From Chrysomallon squamiferum (taxonomy: Eukaryota; Mollusca; Gastropoda; Neomphalida; Peltospiridae): 64,000 nucleotides of DNA. Below the pieces are notes generated by a model. The model worked only from the letters and a program-made list of their open reading frames with translations, searched no databases and was not told where the DNA came from. Positions within the stretch are counted from its first letter, which is position 1; each line of letters opens with the position of its first letter. This document shows, one piece after another, positions 50,156-63,910 of the stretch. The translations under genes and the position numbers were made by a program. Where the stretch lies: assembly GCA_012295275.1 (NCBI GenBank), contig CM022677.1:1568083-1632082 (forward strand), in the 5' to 3' direction.

Positions 50156-50975
50156 ATACATATATATAGCTGTAAAGCTGACTTTGTACTAAAGCAAATT
50201 TGTTGATCATTAGAAAAGAAAAGTGACAAAACAGATTAGTAGGTCTTGTTTCGCTCACTCGTGTTTTAATAACAAGTTACCAAACTGAACACTGATAACA
50301 AATATTTCAAATGTGACCGTAGAAATGATCGAATTTACAATATATAATATAGTTAATTACAATGCAATTAAACAAATGATTGGCAATTTCAGACGATTTA
50401 CAATTTTATCACAATGAAATTATAATTTACAGAACAATTTAGTTTTTACAAATAACCTCAGCATTAGCATTTGTATTAACATTAGCAGTGGTATAAGTAA
50501 CACTACTAGTAGTAGATATAGTATTAGTAGTAGTAGTAGTAGTAATAGTAGTAAGACTAGTAGTTATAGCAGTAGTAGTAATATTCTTTGGGTTTGAATA
50601 TATTTTTATATTATATTAATATAATTGTGTGTGTCTCAGTTTGTGTCTATGTATATGTGTGTCTGTATGTATGTATGTGTGTGTATTTGTGTGCATGTGT
50701 GTCTATGTGCGTTTGTGTGTGTGTGTTTGTTTGCGTATCCTGTCTGTACTCTTATTAAATCACTGTTTTGTCAGAAAATTAGTAAGTCAGTAAGACAGTA
50801 AGTCATGTTATCACTGACACGTGTTTTAGTAATAAATTAATTATACACGAGTTGAACATACATAACTAAATATAGACAGAGTAAACAAATGATATTGTTA
50901 ATATTAAAAAAAGGTGATCATAAAGAAATTTTAATTTACAAGATTAGAAATAGCAGTTATTATTGTTATCGTTAC

Positions 50976-51022
<47 letters not shown>

Positions 51023-52376
51023 TAGTAGCAGTGGTAGTAGTAAAGGTGTAGCAGCAGGCCTAACACGTGCAGTACTAGTAACATTGGTAACAGTATGATA
51101 GTAGTAATAATAACAGTAATAACAGTATGATAGTAGTAGTAATAACAGTAATAACAGTATGATAGTAGTAGTAATAACAGTAATAACAGTATGATAGTAG
51201 TAGTAATAACAGTAATAACAGTAGTAGCTAACAGTAGAAGTATTGACAGTCGTAGAATTAGAAGTAGTTTTATCAAATATAGTAACAGTAGTTAAAGAAA
51301 CTGAAGTACTAATAATAGTTTAGTGCTATTGATATTAGTAGTGGCAGCAAAGCTGTAGCAGCAACAGTACTATTAGCAGCTTTAGTAATAGTATTTTTAG
51401 TAGTAGTAGTAATAATAAATGTTGTATGGTAGCTGTTGTTGTTTGTTCTATTTGTAAAATGTAAAACAAGTTAACAGCAGTGAGAATGTTACAAACATGT
51501 TGTAGTAGCTGTAATAGTACAGGTAACAGTGGTTGTAATAAGTAACTATACAAATACCACACCCCTCCCATTATTTAAACAAGCTCGGACCTCGCTGTTG
51601 TATTTCATGTTAAAGAGAAAACATCAGTTTACTAAATAAGGCCATGGATTGTGACTGAAATACCTCACCTGAGTTTTATCTCCATCACGAGATGGTCAAA
51701 GTTGTCTTCAAGCGGGTATGTTAGATCACGTATTTGTGTGTTTGTCTCATAAAACTGAAACCTGGTTTCCACGGTAACACAGCCTCATTGTCATCTCTTT
51801 GTTAAAAAATATCCAGGTAATAAAGCTGAGAACGTTGGCCTTGACAAAACAGATTAGTAGGTCTTGTTTCGCTCACTCAAGTTTTAATAATAAGTTAATT
51901 ATAAACAAACTGAACACAGATAACAAATATTTCAAATGGTGGTCATAGAACTTTTCGAATTTACAATAATACTATAATTAATTCAATGCAACTAAATTTT
52001 ATTAGATTAAAATAATGACTCGGGTAACTTCAGACGATAAACATTTTTATTACAAAAAAAAGTAGAATTTACAGAACAATTTAGCTTTTACATACAGCCA
52101 TAGCAATAGTATTTGTATTAACATAGTAAGTTTTGCTTCAGTAACAAATAAAATGTTATCTGAACCAGATTCAAAATAGGTTATGCGGTGAATGGAGACT
52201 TGAAAAGCTATATAAATGAAAAAAATAAAAAAATAAGTATGGAAAGGGAGAAGCACAAGAAGAAAAATCTCCTTTGTTCTTCAGAGAAACAAAATCTTAT
52301 CTTAATCTCCTAAGATCTTTTTTTTTTTTTCTCTCTCTCTGGACGCTGTTAACTGAACAAAAGACGGAGATTTCAC

Positions 52377-52477
52377 TTTGTCATTTCGACCTTTTCTTTC
52401 CTGGGACAAAATATCTCTGTGTATAAATATGTGTGTGCATACATTTTCCACAGGAAAGAAACGGTCGAAATGACAAA
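52377..52477. repeat. Near-perfect inverted repeat (hairpin), copy B
   Basis: Same foldback as 3661-3761, with arms 52377-52403 and 52451-52477. The arms are unchanged between the copies, while the loop has several substitutions, as would be expected if the arms were under constraint. With only two copies this is a weak signal. Confidence 0.85.
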
Positions 52478-53093
52478 TAACAGAAAGTAGCGGCAACCTA
52501 TGTTAAAATAATTTACGTTTATTTTTGTAAATTTATTGACAAGCACATTATCACCACCTTTCGTATAATAATTAATATCGGGAAATCAATTTAATTATAC
52601 TGTCATACAATAATAATTTTACTCAGTGATATTTGTTTCACACACACACTCACACACACACACACGTATATGCAGGTGTATCTCAGAGAGAGAGAGAGAG
52701 AGAGAGAGATAAGATTAATTACACATATAAAAATAATAAAATTTATTATAATTTACAATTAAAATTATGCTCGTAGTTTGCGTATATTTGTGATGTTGTT
52801 TTATTTTTAATCATATCTGTCTTGTGTCAACTAAATGAACCTGACACTGTCAAACATTCAAGAACTCCTCTCTTTCACGCATAGAAACACACATTAAATA
52901 TCCCAAAGCATCCATGTTTGAAGCTTGTTGCCAACGGTGAATAAATAATGAATGTCAAATGCTAGGAGACTTGTTACCATGGAGAAAGTAAAACATTACT
53001 CAGTAAGAAAACATTATTATTCTCATTTCTAGTTTTCCAAAGTTTCCAAACTAGTTACGTATGATTCTTAGATGTTACATAAAAATACACAAC

Positions 53094-53345
53094 AGGGCCC
53101 GGCTGCTGTAGTTCAGCTGGTTATTGTGCACGTCCAGGCAAAGAAGGTTCAGGTCTGTTTATCAACACACTGAAACACTTTCCATATAACTGAACATGCA
53201 TTTGTTCAGTAGGGTGGAACCTGTCTTGACAATAGTCACACTGCCCATAGACGGGAATGGTGTGGTGAGCATAAGAACTGGTGCATCTGTCGCTGGACAC
53301 GTGGCATCTTTTCGTATGTTGCCTGTTCAGTCTCGAACTGCCTTA
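53094..53345 (+). mobile_element. tRNA-derived SINE-like element, copy B
   Basis: Copy of 5910-6165. The A box carries one change (TAGTTCAGCTGG). Carried by the segmental duplication rather than inserted independently. Confidence 0.55.
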
Positions 53346-54023
53346 CATGCACGGTCGAAATGAAAGGCAAGCAATCCCAAAAATTCGATTAATGGTAGAT
53401 ATAGCCGTGGACGGGTTATCGTATGGGGAGGTGTATCTGTGACTGTCAGTACACCCAATCCATAGAGTGCAAAGAAGAGACATCTCTGGGAAGTACTACC
53501 GAGGCAAGCGGAACAAAGCTGTGAACTGACCACTGGGAGACTTGTGCGCAGTTTGCCTCCATTTTGTCCAACGATCTCCAGAAAACATTCTGCGATCAAT
53601 CAGTGGACTTTTGTTATTTCTGTCAAATGTATTGTTTACTGTTGTCATTAGAGTTTGACAATAAACACAGTTCTTCTAAACATGTATACAAATTAATTTA
53701 ATTGAGATTCACACGATAAATGACAAAATGGCTTTAACAAGGTCTGTATACAGTACTTTGCTAACAGCGCTTTTGTATTAGAAACAAAACATCGATGTAT
53801 GTAATTTGATGTTTAATTTTATGTTTGTGCCAATAGCGTGGCATTTGAAATTTCGATACTTTGTCGTTTTTTAGGTCGCTTTGCGATGAATTCAATAAAA
53901 GAAAGCATATGTGCGTCATACATATTTATATAGACCTCTGCTTTTGACGCTTACTCTAAATGAGTGAATTCACTTAGGTGTTAACAGACTAATAATGTTC
54001 TTGTTCATTTAGCTGTGTAAAGG

Positions 54024-54320
54024 GCATAGGTTTTCAACTTGAGTGTCATGACCTCTAGAGGGCTCGCCAGACTTTTTTCTGGGGGTCGCGAGATCGTTCT
54101 TGTTTTAGTTCTTTTCAACTTGACTTGGAAGGAGGAATAAATAAAAACGTGTAGATTGGTTTGGGACCCGTCATAGTGAATATAGATTCCTTTTGTACTG
54201 ACTTTGGTTGATGAAAATATGGTAACACTACATATTATTGAATCAAACATTTTAAAGGGGTCTTCGCTCATACTGAGTTCCTCATAAGGGTCAAGGTATG
54301 ATAAAGGTTGAAAACCAGTG
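54024..54320. mobile_element. hAT-like MITE, copy B
   Basis: Same element as 6839-7145, with a small deletion after the GGGGTCGCGAG motif. Present because of the segmental duplication. Confidence 0.65.
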
Positions 54321-54541
54321 GTATAGAGTTACCTCCCATTAGTCATAGGCTTATTTGTCATACAGTGGCTAATTGTTGGCATTGAATTGATCGTATTTTA
54401 TTCTTGAATTTACACCAGATATCCGAAGTAGAGAGATCCAGAATTTTCAAAGTTTTGTTCATAATAGATTATAGTCAGCTTGGGAAATCTCTCCCCATTT
54501 TCAAAACTCTTTTATAAAGTATATTTTTATCTTTATTTTAC

Positions 54542-57500
54542 ACTAGGAACTCGCACAACCAGCTTGCAGCACCCAGAACACTAAACGATCGTTCAACCAG
54601 CTGGGTGTCGTGCCTGAACAAGATGTTTTTCACGAATTTTGAACAAACATTATTCCAATAAGGAAAACAAAAATAACTTTAAATAAATAAATAAATAACA
54701 ACAAGAGTCACAAATGAAGATAATAATACTACAAAAGTAGTTATTTATGTATTTACATTCTGTTATTACTAATTACAAGTTTAACCGTTTCAAAACTGTA
54801 ACATGCGGACGACTGCTGGATCAAAGCTTGTCAGTGGCTCATCAGATAATTTTCACATAACTGATGTTTGAAATTTTTTCAGTTTTTGTGAATTTAATAG
54901 AGCTTGTTGCTAACACCTGGAATACAGGCAATGTGGGAATTTTACCTATGTTATTATTAATCACAATCTGTGTATGTTCGTGTATGTTTTATATATATGT
55001 AAACGTGACAAAATACTGACATAATATTCCTTTATATGTGATTTTATATTGTTGTTGTTGTTGTTTTTCTCTCTCGTTTCCTATCGCTAGATAAAAACCG
55101 AGTACTAGTTCAAAAGGTTACCATATAATATGTTAATATTCTGTGTGAATATTTTATTACGCTGTCGCAACACCTAGTTATAACAAACAAAAAAAATACT
55201 GTACAATAATAACAAGATATGAGGAAACGCACAGAAATAGAAATATAAACGTTAATTAATTTATTAATAAAAAAATCTGACATACTGTAATTAGTGTTCA
55301 TTAATTAGGTGGGAAAAAAAGATTTAGGGTGTATGTAAATATAACAGAAACTTATTTATCATATTTATTTATTTATTTTTGTTTTCAAATCAGAGTGAAT
55401 ACTGTAATGTTCGGTGACTAATGTTTACAGTTACACCTATTACTCATAATACATGATAAATATACCAGTTACGTCACAGCGTGTAACGCTATCTCGTTGT
55501 GCTAGCTACCCGTGCCAAAAACAAATAGTGACGTCACTTATACCTTTCTCTTGATTCATTTCCATTCAGTTATACTATGACATCATTTTATCTATAGTAA
55601 CAGTCTCTAGTTTCTTATTCAGTAAAAAAAAAAAAAAAAAAAAAAAAACGTGACGTTGTTCTATATTTGTTACAGAATCCTGAATTTTCTATTGACCTGC
55701 TATTTCAAATGACTGCGTGGCTCATTTTCTTTCTCAAACGACAGTTAGCCATTACTCAGGATGAAGATTCCAATATTATCAACAAAAGTGGAAAAAAGAA
55801 AAGACAATATGGAGAAAATCAAATAAATCAGATGTGAGTCTTTGAAAATTAATGTGACATTTCCGATACCAATGAAATCAGTAAATAGTATTTTGGCAAA
55901 GTTAAGTGTATTTATTAAATATTATATATAGATTATAGCATGAGTGTTGGATGTACAAAATAGATAAAAATAGTTGTTTTTTTAAACACCATTGAACTGA
56001 ATATTTCACTTAGGAAATAATTTCAAGTGAATGTATAAACTCACTGTTACGGAAAACTATAGTCAGAATCTCAGACGGTGAAATTTGTGAAACTCATTCT
56101 TAATTTATCCAGCGATAACAAAACACTAATTATTATAAAACACGGAGAGTACATCAATACAGCAGAATACAGTTATCTGGAAGTTTATGTTTTTAAACTT
56201 GGCAGTCATAGACTACACATTCAGCGTACCATTCAAATAAAATATGTTGTTTAAAAACCAACACACTAAAGTTTGATGAATTCCAAAATGGCACCAAAAC
56301 ATCTCTCCATTACCTAGGTCAGCAGTTTTTAAGTACTCACTGATCTATGTTGTATAATACAGATTATTTGTAAAACTTAATAACTTATTTAATTCCAGGA
56401 AAATACAGTCAGTTGTGTGGTAAACGGCTCGGGGAGGTGAATGGCCCAGCTTAACGTTCACCTACTGAACTGTAGGGTTGTTGATGTTGTTTTTGTTGAG
56501 TCAATTCAAGATGTTTTAAATTTGTAATACTGGACTAATAATATTAATAACTGAATATTCAACAGAGAGAATATTTTAAAATGTAATTTAACAGTATTTA
56601 AGCATGAAACTAAAACTTTACATTTACTTTTTATTTACATTAGTTTTGTATGGCTATAAATTAATTATATAATACCTTGATTTGCCTATACCTGGAAACT
56701 TGCTGTGTCTCTACTGAACTGTCAAAGTCTGCTTTGTTAGTGAGTTCAGAAAGAAAGAAATAAAATCACGTCACAAAGTTAAAAATCTCATCTGAAATTT
56801 ACAAAAACAATCTCAAGAGGACTGCTGAATGTTTTCTATGTATTAAAATTGAGACTAAATATATTTTTTATTTTTTTTTATCTTCATTGAATAAATTAGG
56901 TGGAAATTACACATTTGTATTACTCCTTGTACTGTATGAAACATTAGAAAATTAATTACAGAAAGTATAAAATGTTTTATCTCAAAACAGTTTATCCGAA
57001 TAAAAGGTATATTATTGTTTAGTTTAAATTCAAAACATTACAAAACAAAATTCATCTGAACTTATTAAAATAAATTATAAACCAAAAATATTTAAAATAT
57101 TTAATATTGTAATTTTATATATGTGTAAGTAAATTTGGTTGAATTTAAATAACATGATTTTGTTTTATCTTGAAAAATATGGAAGAAAAATAAACACTTA
57201 GTATCAATACTAGTAACAACAACTACAAAATCAATACTGTTTATAGTAATAATATGTTTTGTTTTTGTCTTTTATTAAAAAAGTGCCAATAAGTAGGGTG
57301 CACCTTTTAGTGAATTATGACAGGGATTAGTAAATTCAAACTCAGTAATTTATTATAATGGTGGTATGATTTACGATAAACAGTTAATAACACAGATTAC
57401 AGTCCTTAATGATGACACCAAAATAAGTGACAAAAGTATCTTACTATATCCAAATGCTGATCAAAGCAAGGCCAAATTTTGCATGGTTATCTCCCTTGTC

Positions 57501-57925
57501 CTGAATGGGTTTTTTCAAAGGAAACTGCCTGGTTGTACAAATGCTCGCTTGTCAAAATGCTGAGTTTTGTAATACTAGATTCCTGCAGATGTCAGTGAAA
57601 TCAGCAGAGTGAAAGAGTGAGAGAAAACGGACTTTGGCTGCAAAATTTTAAAACTGTTTATTACAAAAAAATTGCCATAACTTAATTACCTCTAAAATTT
57701 AAAAACTACGATTAACAGTTTGACATTGCTTATTTTACCATAAAAGGGTATTATAGATAGTTAAACAGACATTTAATTAAACACTTAAATTGGCATTTAA
57801 AGGCACTTTTATAATTAATACAGATTTTTTAGTCAAAAATAAATAAATAAATCTAAAACTGAAAAATATACAAAGTGTACAATCTCATAAACTGAAAGCA
57901 CACACTGTTTGTGAAACACGTGTGA
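54542..57925. other. Intergenic stretch after copy B
   Basis: No supported gene. Begins with a GC-richer patch (54545-54650) containing CAGCACCCAG and CTGGGTGTCG around AACGATCGTT, a weak inverted repeat. TGACGTCA at 55529-55536 lies within GTGACGTCAC. Poly-A at 55624-55649. A TTATCTCCCTTGTCC word near 57488 matches the mollusc-type motif of the 42488 foldback. Confidence 0.5.
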
Positions 57926-57927
57926 CA

Positions 57928-58480
57928 AAGCACTGACATGTAACTATAAATAGACAAATGTGTGAGCTAAAAGACCTGAACCAGAGATCAGCCACACACT
58001 CAGGTTTTATTCCAGTGACTGGGTACTGACATGTAACTATAAATAGACAAATGTGTAAGCTAAAAGACCTGAACTATAAATAGACAAATGTATAAGCTAA
58101 CAGACCTGAACCAGAGATCAGACACACACTCAGGTTTTATTCCAGTGACTGGGTACTGACATGTAACTATAAATAGACAAATGTGTAAGCTAAAAGACCT
58201 GAACCAGAGATCACACTCAGGTTTTATTCCAGTGACTGGGTACTGACATGTAACTATAAATAGACAAATGTGTAAGCTAAAAGACCTGAACTATAAATAG
58301 ACAAATGTATAAGCTAAAAGACCTGAACCAGAGATGAGCCACACACTCAGGTTTTATTCCAGTGACTGGGTACTGACATGTAACTATAAATAGACAAATG
58401 TGTAAGCTAAAAGACCTGAACCAGAGATCAGCCACACACTCAGGTTTTATTCCAGTGACTGGGTAATGACATGAATTACA
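57928..58480 (+). repeat. 94-bp minisatellite with embedded TATA-box words
   Basis: About six units. Full units are about 94 bases (CTGACATGTAACTATAAATA ... GTTTTATTCCAGTGACTGGGTA). Two are 130 bases because a 36-base part (CTATAAATAGACAAATGTATAAGCT core) is doubled, and one has lost 7 bases. Every unit holds CTATAAATAG, a perfect TATA-box match, giving eight in 400 bases. The minus-strand frame that spans it is a repeat artefact. Confidence 0.93.
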
Positions 58481-59590
58481 GGTATGATTCTGCACAACAG
58501 ATAATTTGTCTTGAAAAACAAATAAAAATAATGATGTGAAATAAATCATCTCCCAAAAATAGTTTAATTACTGAGATTAAAATGTATAAAACTGCAACTG
58601 AAATAAAAAAACTAATTTTAAAAATTTTAAACAGAAAGATGAAGTAAATACTTGAAATTAAAACACTTGCAACATAAAAATATAACCTTATTAATTAATT
58701 AATAGTTATCAAATTAAAAGGTAAATAATTCAAGCAAAGTGTTTAAAAATAAAAAGTAAATAAATATCAAAACTGAAGAATACACTCAGTGGTTTAAGTG
58801 ATTAACTTGTGTTCTTCAGCTAGGAAGAATTAATTTCTGTTACCAATCACTGAGGTCAAACTTTTAAACGTGCACTTTTTACAATAACTGAATTATATTT
58901 ACCTTTGAATGAAGTCAAAAATGACAGTTTTCTCAGACACCAGTTTTTTATGTCTTTTGTCTAGTCAGAAAAGTTGACATCAGAAAACTGTGAGAAAATG
59001 AAGTCAAGTGAAGCAAGACAAACTTCAGTAATGTCTGCTCCGTGTCATGTGACATAAGTAGCTGTGAAATTAAGAATAATTAATCAGTTATTTGTTTAGT
59101 AAAATTAATTCAGTAAAATGTGTATTTGTTTATATTAACAGATATACAAATACAAGATATTTCTGTTTGAGTAGAATTATAACTCTTTTCTTCAAATTAA
59201 TGCTTAAACTATTGTTTTCCATTACAAATCTTGTTATATTTTTATAATGAAAATATTTTTAATGAATATTGTTTCTAATAATGACAACATGTACTTAAAA
59301 TGTTCATGTTTAATTTACTCCTGTTTATTTTAAGAAAAACACAATTTATCTTATAAGTTACCAAAGTACTGGAACATATTAAATTAACTAAGTTGAAATT
59401 TAACAACTTAGGATTTAAAAATAATAATAATAATAATAATAATAATTATTATTATTACTATTATTATTATTATTATTATTATTATTATCATTATTATTAT
59501 TAAAAAATAAATAAAAACATCATATAACTGAAAATAGTTTTATCAACTTTCAATTTTCCTTTTATGATGACGCCAACAATTTCAATACTT
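58481..59590. other. AT-rich intergenic stretch
   Basis: No gene. A short inverted pair (CAGTTTTCT near 58925 and AGAAAACTG near 58983) and compound AAT/ATT repeats at 59420-59500. Confidence 0.5.
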
Positions 59591-59593
59591 TCA

Positions 59594-59728
59594 ACTGACT
59601 GAAATACAGATATAAGTAAACACAGATATAAGTAAACACAGATATAAGTAAACACAGATATAAGTAAATACAGATATAAGTAAATACAGATATAAGTAAA
59701 CACAGATATAAGTAAACACAGACATGTA
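59594..59728 (+). repeat. 16-bp minisatellite, about 8-9 units
   Basis: Units of ACAGATATAAGTAAAC (with AAT variants). On the minus strand it reads as an alternating Leu/Tyr/Ile pattern, which is an artefact. Confidence 0.95.
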
Positions 59729-59794
59729 TGCTCAGTAGCAAGTGCTGACAAAATACGTCTGACAGTAATCAGTTTCTATGACTACATACTTAAC

Positions 59795-59837
<43 letters not shown>

Positions 59838-59975
59838 CAACAACAATAATATAAGGACATTCTCAACTTGAGACAAATGTCATTCTGTTTTTCAAAGTGA
59901 CAATCACGCACGCCATCTCTGTATGTGTACAAGTTTTTAAATGAAAAAAATAAATATTTGTGTTTGTGTGTGTGT

Positions 59976-60030
<55 letters not shown>

Positions 60031-60050
60031 GGTGTGTGTTTGTGTGTGTG
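59795..60050. repeat. (AAT)n and interrupted (GT)n tracts
   Basis: (AAT)n with AAC at 59795-59850, then unique DNA, then (GT)n with GGT and GGGT interruptions at 59960-60050. Confidence 0.93.
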
Positions 60051-63037
60051 ATCTTTATTTTAAAGGAGACACAATCTTTCACGATACAGCTTTCAGAATA
60101 TTATATTTGATTTATGTTACATAAAACAACAATTAGGAAAAGATTTAATAACAAAACTACAAATGACTAGACACTCATAAAGCTATCTAATATGTGGATA
60201 TGAATAATTTGAAAAAAGAAAAAGAAAGTTTTCTGTCACTTGAACAAATCAAATTGGAAAGCCTGTTAACAAGCTCTCTGCACACATCTCCGTTCGGTGA
60301 ATGATGAAGTGAGATGAACTTTGACCTTTAACCCACATATTTGTGTAATGAAAAGTGTCCGCTGGTTTTAATCTCCTACTTTAGCATGCAGGTAATCTAA
60401 ATTTTAAGAACAATTATAATAATGAGAAAAATAAATGATAGTAATAATTTTTGGTAATATGGTAACTATATTTGAAAGTTATTTTTAAGATAAATAAATA
60501 AATAATAATGATAATGAATAAATAGCATAACATAACATAATTGTTATTACTACTGCTACGACTGCTACTATAAGTACTATAACGGCTTCTACTAATTTTT
60601 CCTATTATTATTGTTATTAGTATTAATGTTGGTGCTGTTACTATTCTAAATTATTTTAGTAAATTATTTATTGATTTTAGTTTTATTATTTATTTATATT
60701 TTTCATATCGTTGTCTTCGCTGTTTTCGTCGTCGTCATTGTTTATAAGAAATGTATAAAAGAAAAATACGTTTCTTTTTTTTTTTTTTTTTCGGAAGAAT
60801 TGTAAAGCGTCAGTTGTTTTACAGTGTTCAGGTGAAATTCACATCAGTGGTGAGAACTGCGAAGCAGGTGGGATGGTATGGTGGGGGGCGACCTCGATTT
60901 TATTTTGCGTTTGACTGGTGCAGGCCGAACTTAGACCGATCGATAAACTCGCTGTCATGGCAACGAAATACACAGTTCCCTTTCTTTCGTTTCTTTTCTT
61001 TTCTTTCTTCTTCTTCTTCTTCTTCTTCTTCTTTTTTTTTTTTTTTTTTTTTTTAGGTTATTTTATTTTATTTTATTTTTTATTATTATTATTTAAATTA
61101 GTTTTTCGCGACTGACTGTTCTATCAGATGCAATGAATGAAGGAAGGAAGGAAGAAAGGAATAAATAAAGACGGTAAGTCTGTTATTAGTTGAACTGACT
61201 TCATTTCCGTGGTATTTGCTGTGTGTGTGCGTGTGCGTTTGTGTGTGTACGCATGTATGTAGAGTAACCATTGTAATGTGAATGCGACTACTGTTATTAC
61301 TACAACTATAGTACTACTGCTAGTAATAATACTGACAACGTAGAAACAAGCTACAACGGGAACAGTAACATTAACAGTAAAAAATATAACAACGATATAA
61401 AACAGTAACCATCACAGAAACAACATTATGATTAACCGTAACGACAATAACAACGATGGAAGCAGTGATATTAACAAGATGGTAAAAATATCAGTTACTT
61501 AAATGAGAACTACAACAACATTAATAAAACTCCGATGATACGACACCAGCGTTGATAATCACAGTTAGACTTTTATGAAGAAAACACTAACAACAACGAT
61601 ATCACAACAACGTCAGAAATGATAGCAGTACAGGAATAACAGCAATAAATTTAAAACAATAGCTAGAACTACAACATAATATCAAAATAAAGTCAACGAC
61701 GGCGACATCAATACAAATGATGATTACAATAATGATAAAAATAATAATTATGATGATGATGATGATAATGTCAATATGGAAAGTCAAAACATTAAAGGAA
61801 AAGACCACAACGACGGCAGTAATGATATTAATTATAATAATATTAACAATGTATGAATAACAGTTTCCGTAAAAAGCGAAAAATTACAATGAGACAACAA
61901 TAACTAGAAGATAACAACGACAGCGAAATCAAACTAAATAATAATAATAATAATAATAATGACAACAGTCAAACGACCATTCGGCACAATAACATCATTA
62001 ACATTCATTATGTACTTTTTCAAGTTTTATATGAAGTGTTTCTCCAGATAAATAATTAAATCTAACGCTAGACTTGATCATGTCAGTTTGTAATTAATAT
62101 TATGTTATAACACAAAAAAGGTATTTCAGTTTTCTTTTTTCCTTTATCAGTTATATTTTTGGATGAATATTTATTTTATTAATTTATTGCATGGGCATTA
62201 ATAATTAAATTGATTTAGTAGTAATTAATTCATGAGGCAAGTAACCCGGTTCAAGTCTAGTTAAAGTTTTTATTTTGATGATCTGAGGCTGAAAGTGAAA
62301 GGCAGACGAGACTAACTTGAGTGCAGCAATTACAATCTACTTTACTTTTTTTAAATTATTATAATTATTATTATTATTCAAGTAAGTTTAAAATGAAATA
62401 TAAGAAATGAATCTAAGGATATCCATTGTCTAGTTCTTTTTTTTTTAATTTGTTTTAATTTAAATTTTTTTTAAATTTTAATATAACTTTTGTAATAAAA
62501 GTGTTTTAGAATTAAATGTCATTATCCAAAAATAGCAAGTGACGTCACTTGCCAGAATCGCTTCTGTACTTTCATTCACTTGTTATCTGATCATAACGGT
62601 GTGTGTTATTAACTTGCAGAAAATAGAAGATATTTTCAAATACATTATTTTATTATGGAAGATTTTTCGATCAAAAATGAAATGTTTATAGCACAGAAAC
62701 TCATTATTCAGTGCTACTTTAGCGTATGATCTACGCGATCTAATGATCTACACCGAGCAAATTTAACTTTGATGTGTGATCTACGCGGTTATTTTAATTA
62801 TTATTTTATTTATTCTTGGTTTTCTATTATTGTTTCACGGCATAAATAATTTTAAAAAATCCTAGTATTATATATTTGTAATTTATAGGAACAAGTGGTA
62901 AAAAGTATACAAATCTGAATAATTGTGTTGATGAACTGAGCGAACATCTGCTAGAAAGATCTTCACTTGTCTTCATCTTCCTTCATTTCTCCACCACAAC
63001 GACGACATAGTGCAACATTTTCTACACATCTACATTA
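60051..63037. other. AT-rich intergenic stretch
   Basis: No supported gene. Poly-T at 60774-60790, (TTC)n then poly-T at 61003-61055, and ACAA/AATA-rich low-complexity DNA at 61270-61960. A GC-richer patch at 60830-60970 (with GGGGGGCGACCTCG and GACCGATCGAT) is open for about 60 codons but shows no domain. Confidence 0.5.
62536..62551. promoter_or_regulatory. 16-base perfect palindrome around a CRE
   Basis: CAAGTGACGTCACTTG is its own reverse complement and centres on TGACGTCA. The same GTGACGTCACTT core occurs at 55528. No gene start is close, so a regulatory role is only possible. Confidence 0.4.
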
Positions 63038-63498
63038 CAGGGGCGCACAAACTTTCTGATCTTATAGACCACAGCGCTTTAACTTCACTGACACTAGTGC
63101 CGCATTTTTGAATTAAATGTCATTATCCAGACATTTCATTGTGATTACGTAAACTCTGAAAACGTAACATGTATGATTTTGTATAATTTTCTAACAGTGA
63201 ACCTCTGTGACTTAAAATGCTGCATGTAAATAATGGGTGCGTTTACATGTTTCCATACAAACTGACTTCATTCCTGTTGATTCCCATTAAAGTAAAAAAT
63301 AAAACCGTTATTAATATTATTTATTACTTTTGTTAAATAACAACTTCAAAACTGTCAGATCTGAAAATGAATACTAGACGACATTTTGTGTACGGCATCT
63401 GACAGTGATAGGAAGTTCATGTTGTACGAGTGTTTATACTGAGACGTTAAATGTGATGAGGTGACATCGTTTCCACGGCCGCAGGTTGCGCACCCCTG
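63038..63498. mobile_element. hAT-like MITE (461 bp)
   Basis: Left end CAGGGGCGCACAAAC and right end (reverse complement) CAGGGGTGCGCAACC agree at 12 of 15 positions. CAGGGG termini with CGCA-type words are typical of hAT elements. There is no transposase. The flanking octamers (CTACATTA and ATTTACAA) do not match, so the target duplication has decayed or the ends are mis-set by a few bases. Confidence 0.6.
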
Positions 63499-63859
63499 AT
63501 TTACAAGGACATTTCTTCGTAAAACTGTAACTGCCTTCGTCTCGTCTCTGATCACGTTGTAAAAATCTTTAGCCAACATCTTAAGGGTACTTCAGAAATT
63601 GAAACGAACAAGTAAAATCACAGAGAGGAATACAGAAAAACTACCAAATCGTATACCTATTCAGAAATGAAGTTTGCCATATGTGATGTTCTTATATATT
63701 TATCACGCATTAGGTCGAATCTGTTTTATTACTTTACATGCCTGCTATAGTTTCCTGTAAGTTGAAGATTACACGCCAAGTTATCATACATTATTCTCTA
63801 AATGTTGACCAATTCGGTTTATTTTTGCGGGGCTTAATTCATTATGTTAAAACAAACAA

Positions 63860-63860
<1 letters not shown>

Positions 63861-63908
<48 letters not shown>
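63861..63908. repeat. (ATT)n microsatellite
   Basis: Pure trinucleotide run of 48 bases. The remaining bases to the window end show nothing recognisable. Confidence 0.95.

Positions 63909-63910
<2 letters not shown>

Larger units (their letters stand above)
47941..54541. repeat. Segmental duplication, copy B
   Basis: Direct-orientation copy of 1-7370. It keeps the telomere-like block, the decayed exon copy, the hairpin, the SINE and the hAT-like MITE in the same order. It lacks the 1.49-kb segment with the secreted-protein gene: bases equivalent to 4349 join directly to those equivalent to 5844 near 53031. Within B, roughly 50225-50480 repeats the material at 51845-52090, so B has had its own internal duplication. 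Homology stops at 54541, where A enters (GA)n and B enters unrelated sequence. Confidence 0.93.

Noticed and set aside
50944-51276. Leu/Tyr-rich minus-strand frame, membrane-protein-like
   Set aside because: Derived from AGT/AAC trinucleotide repeats; hydrophobicity is a by-product of the repeat.
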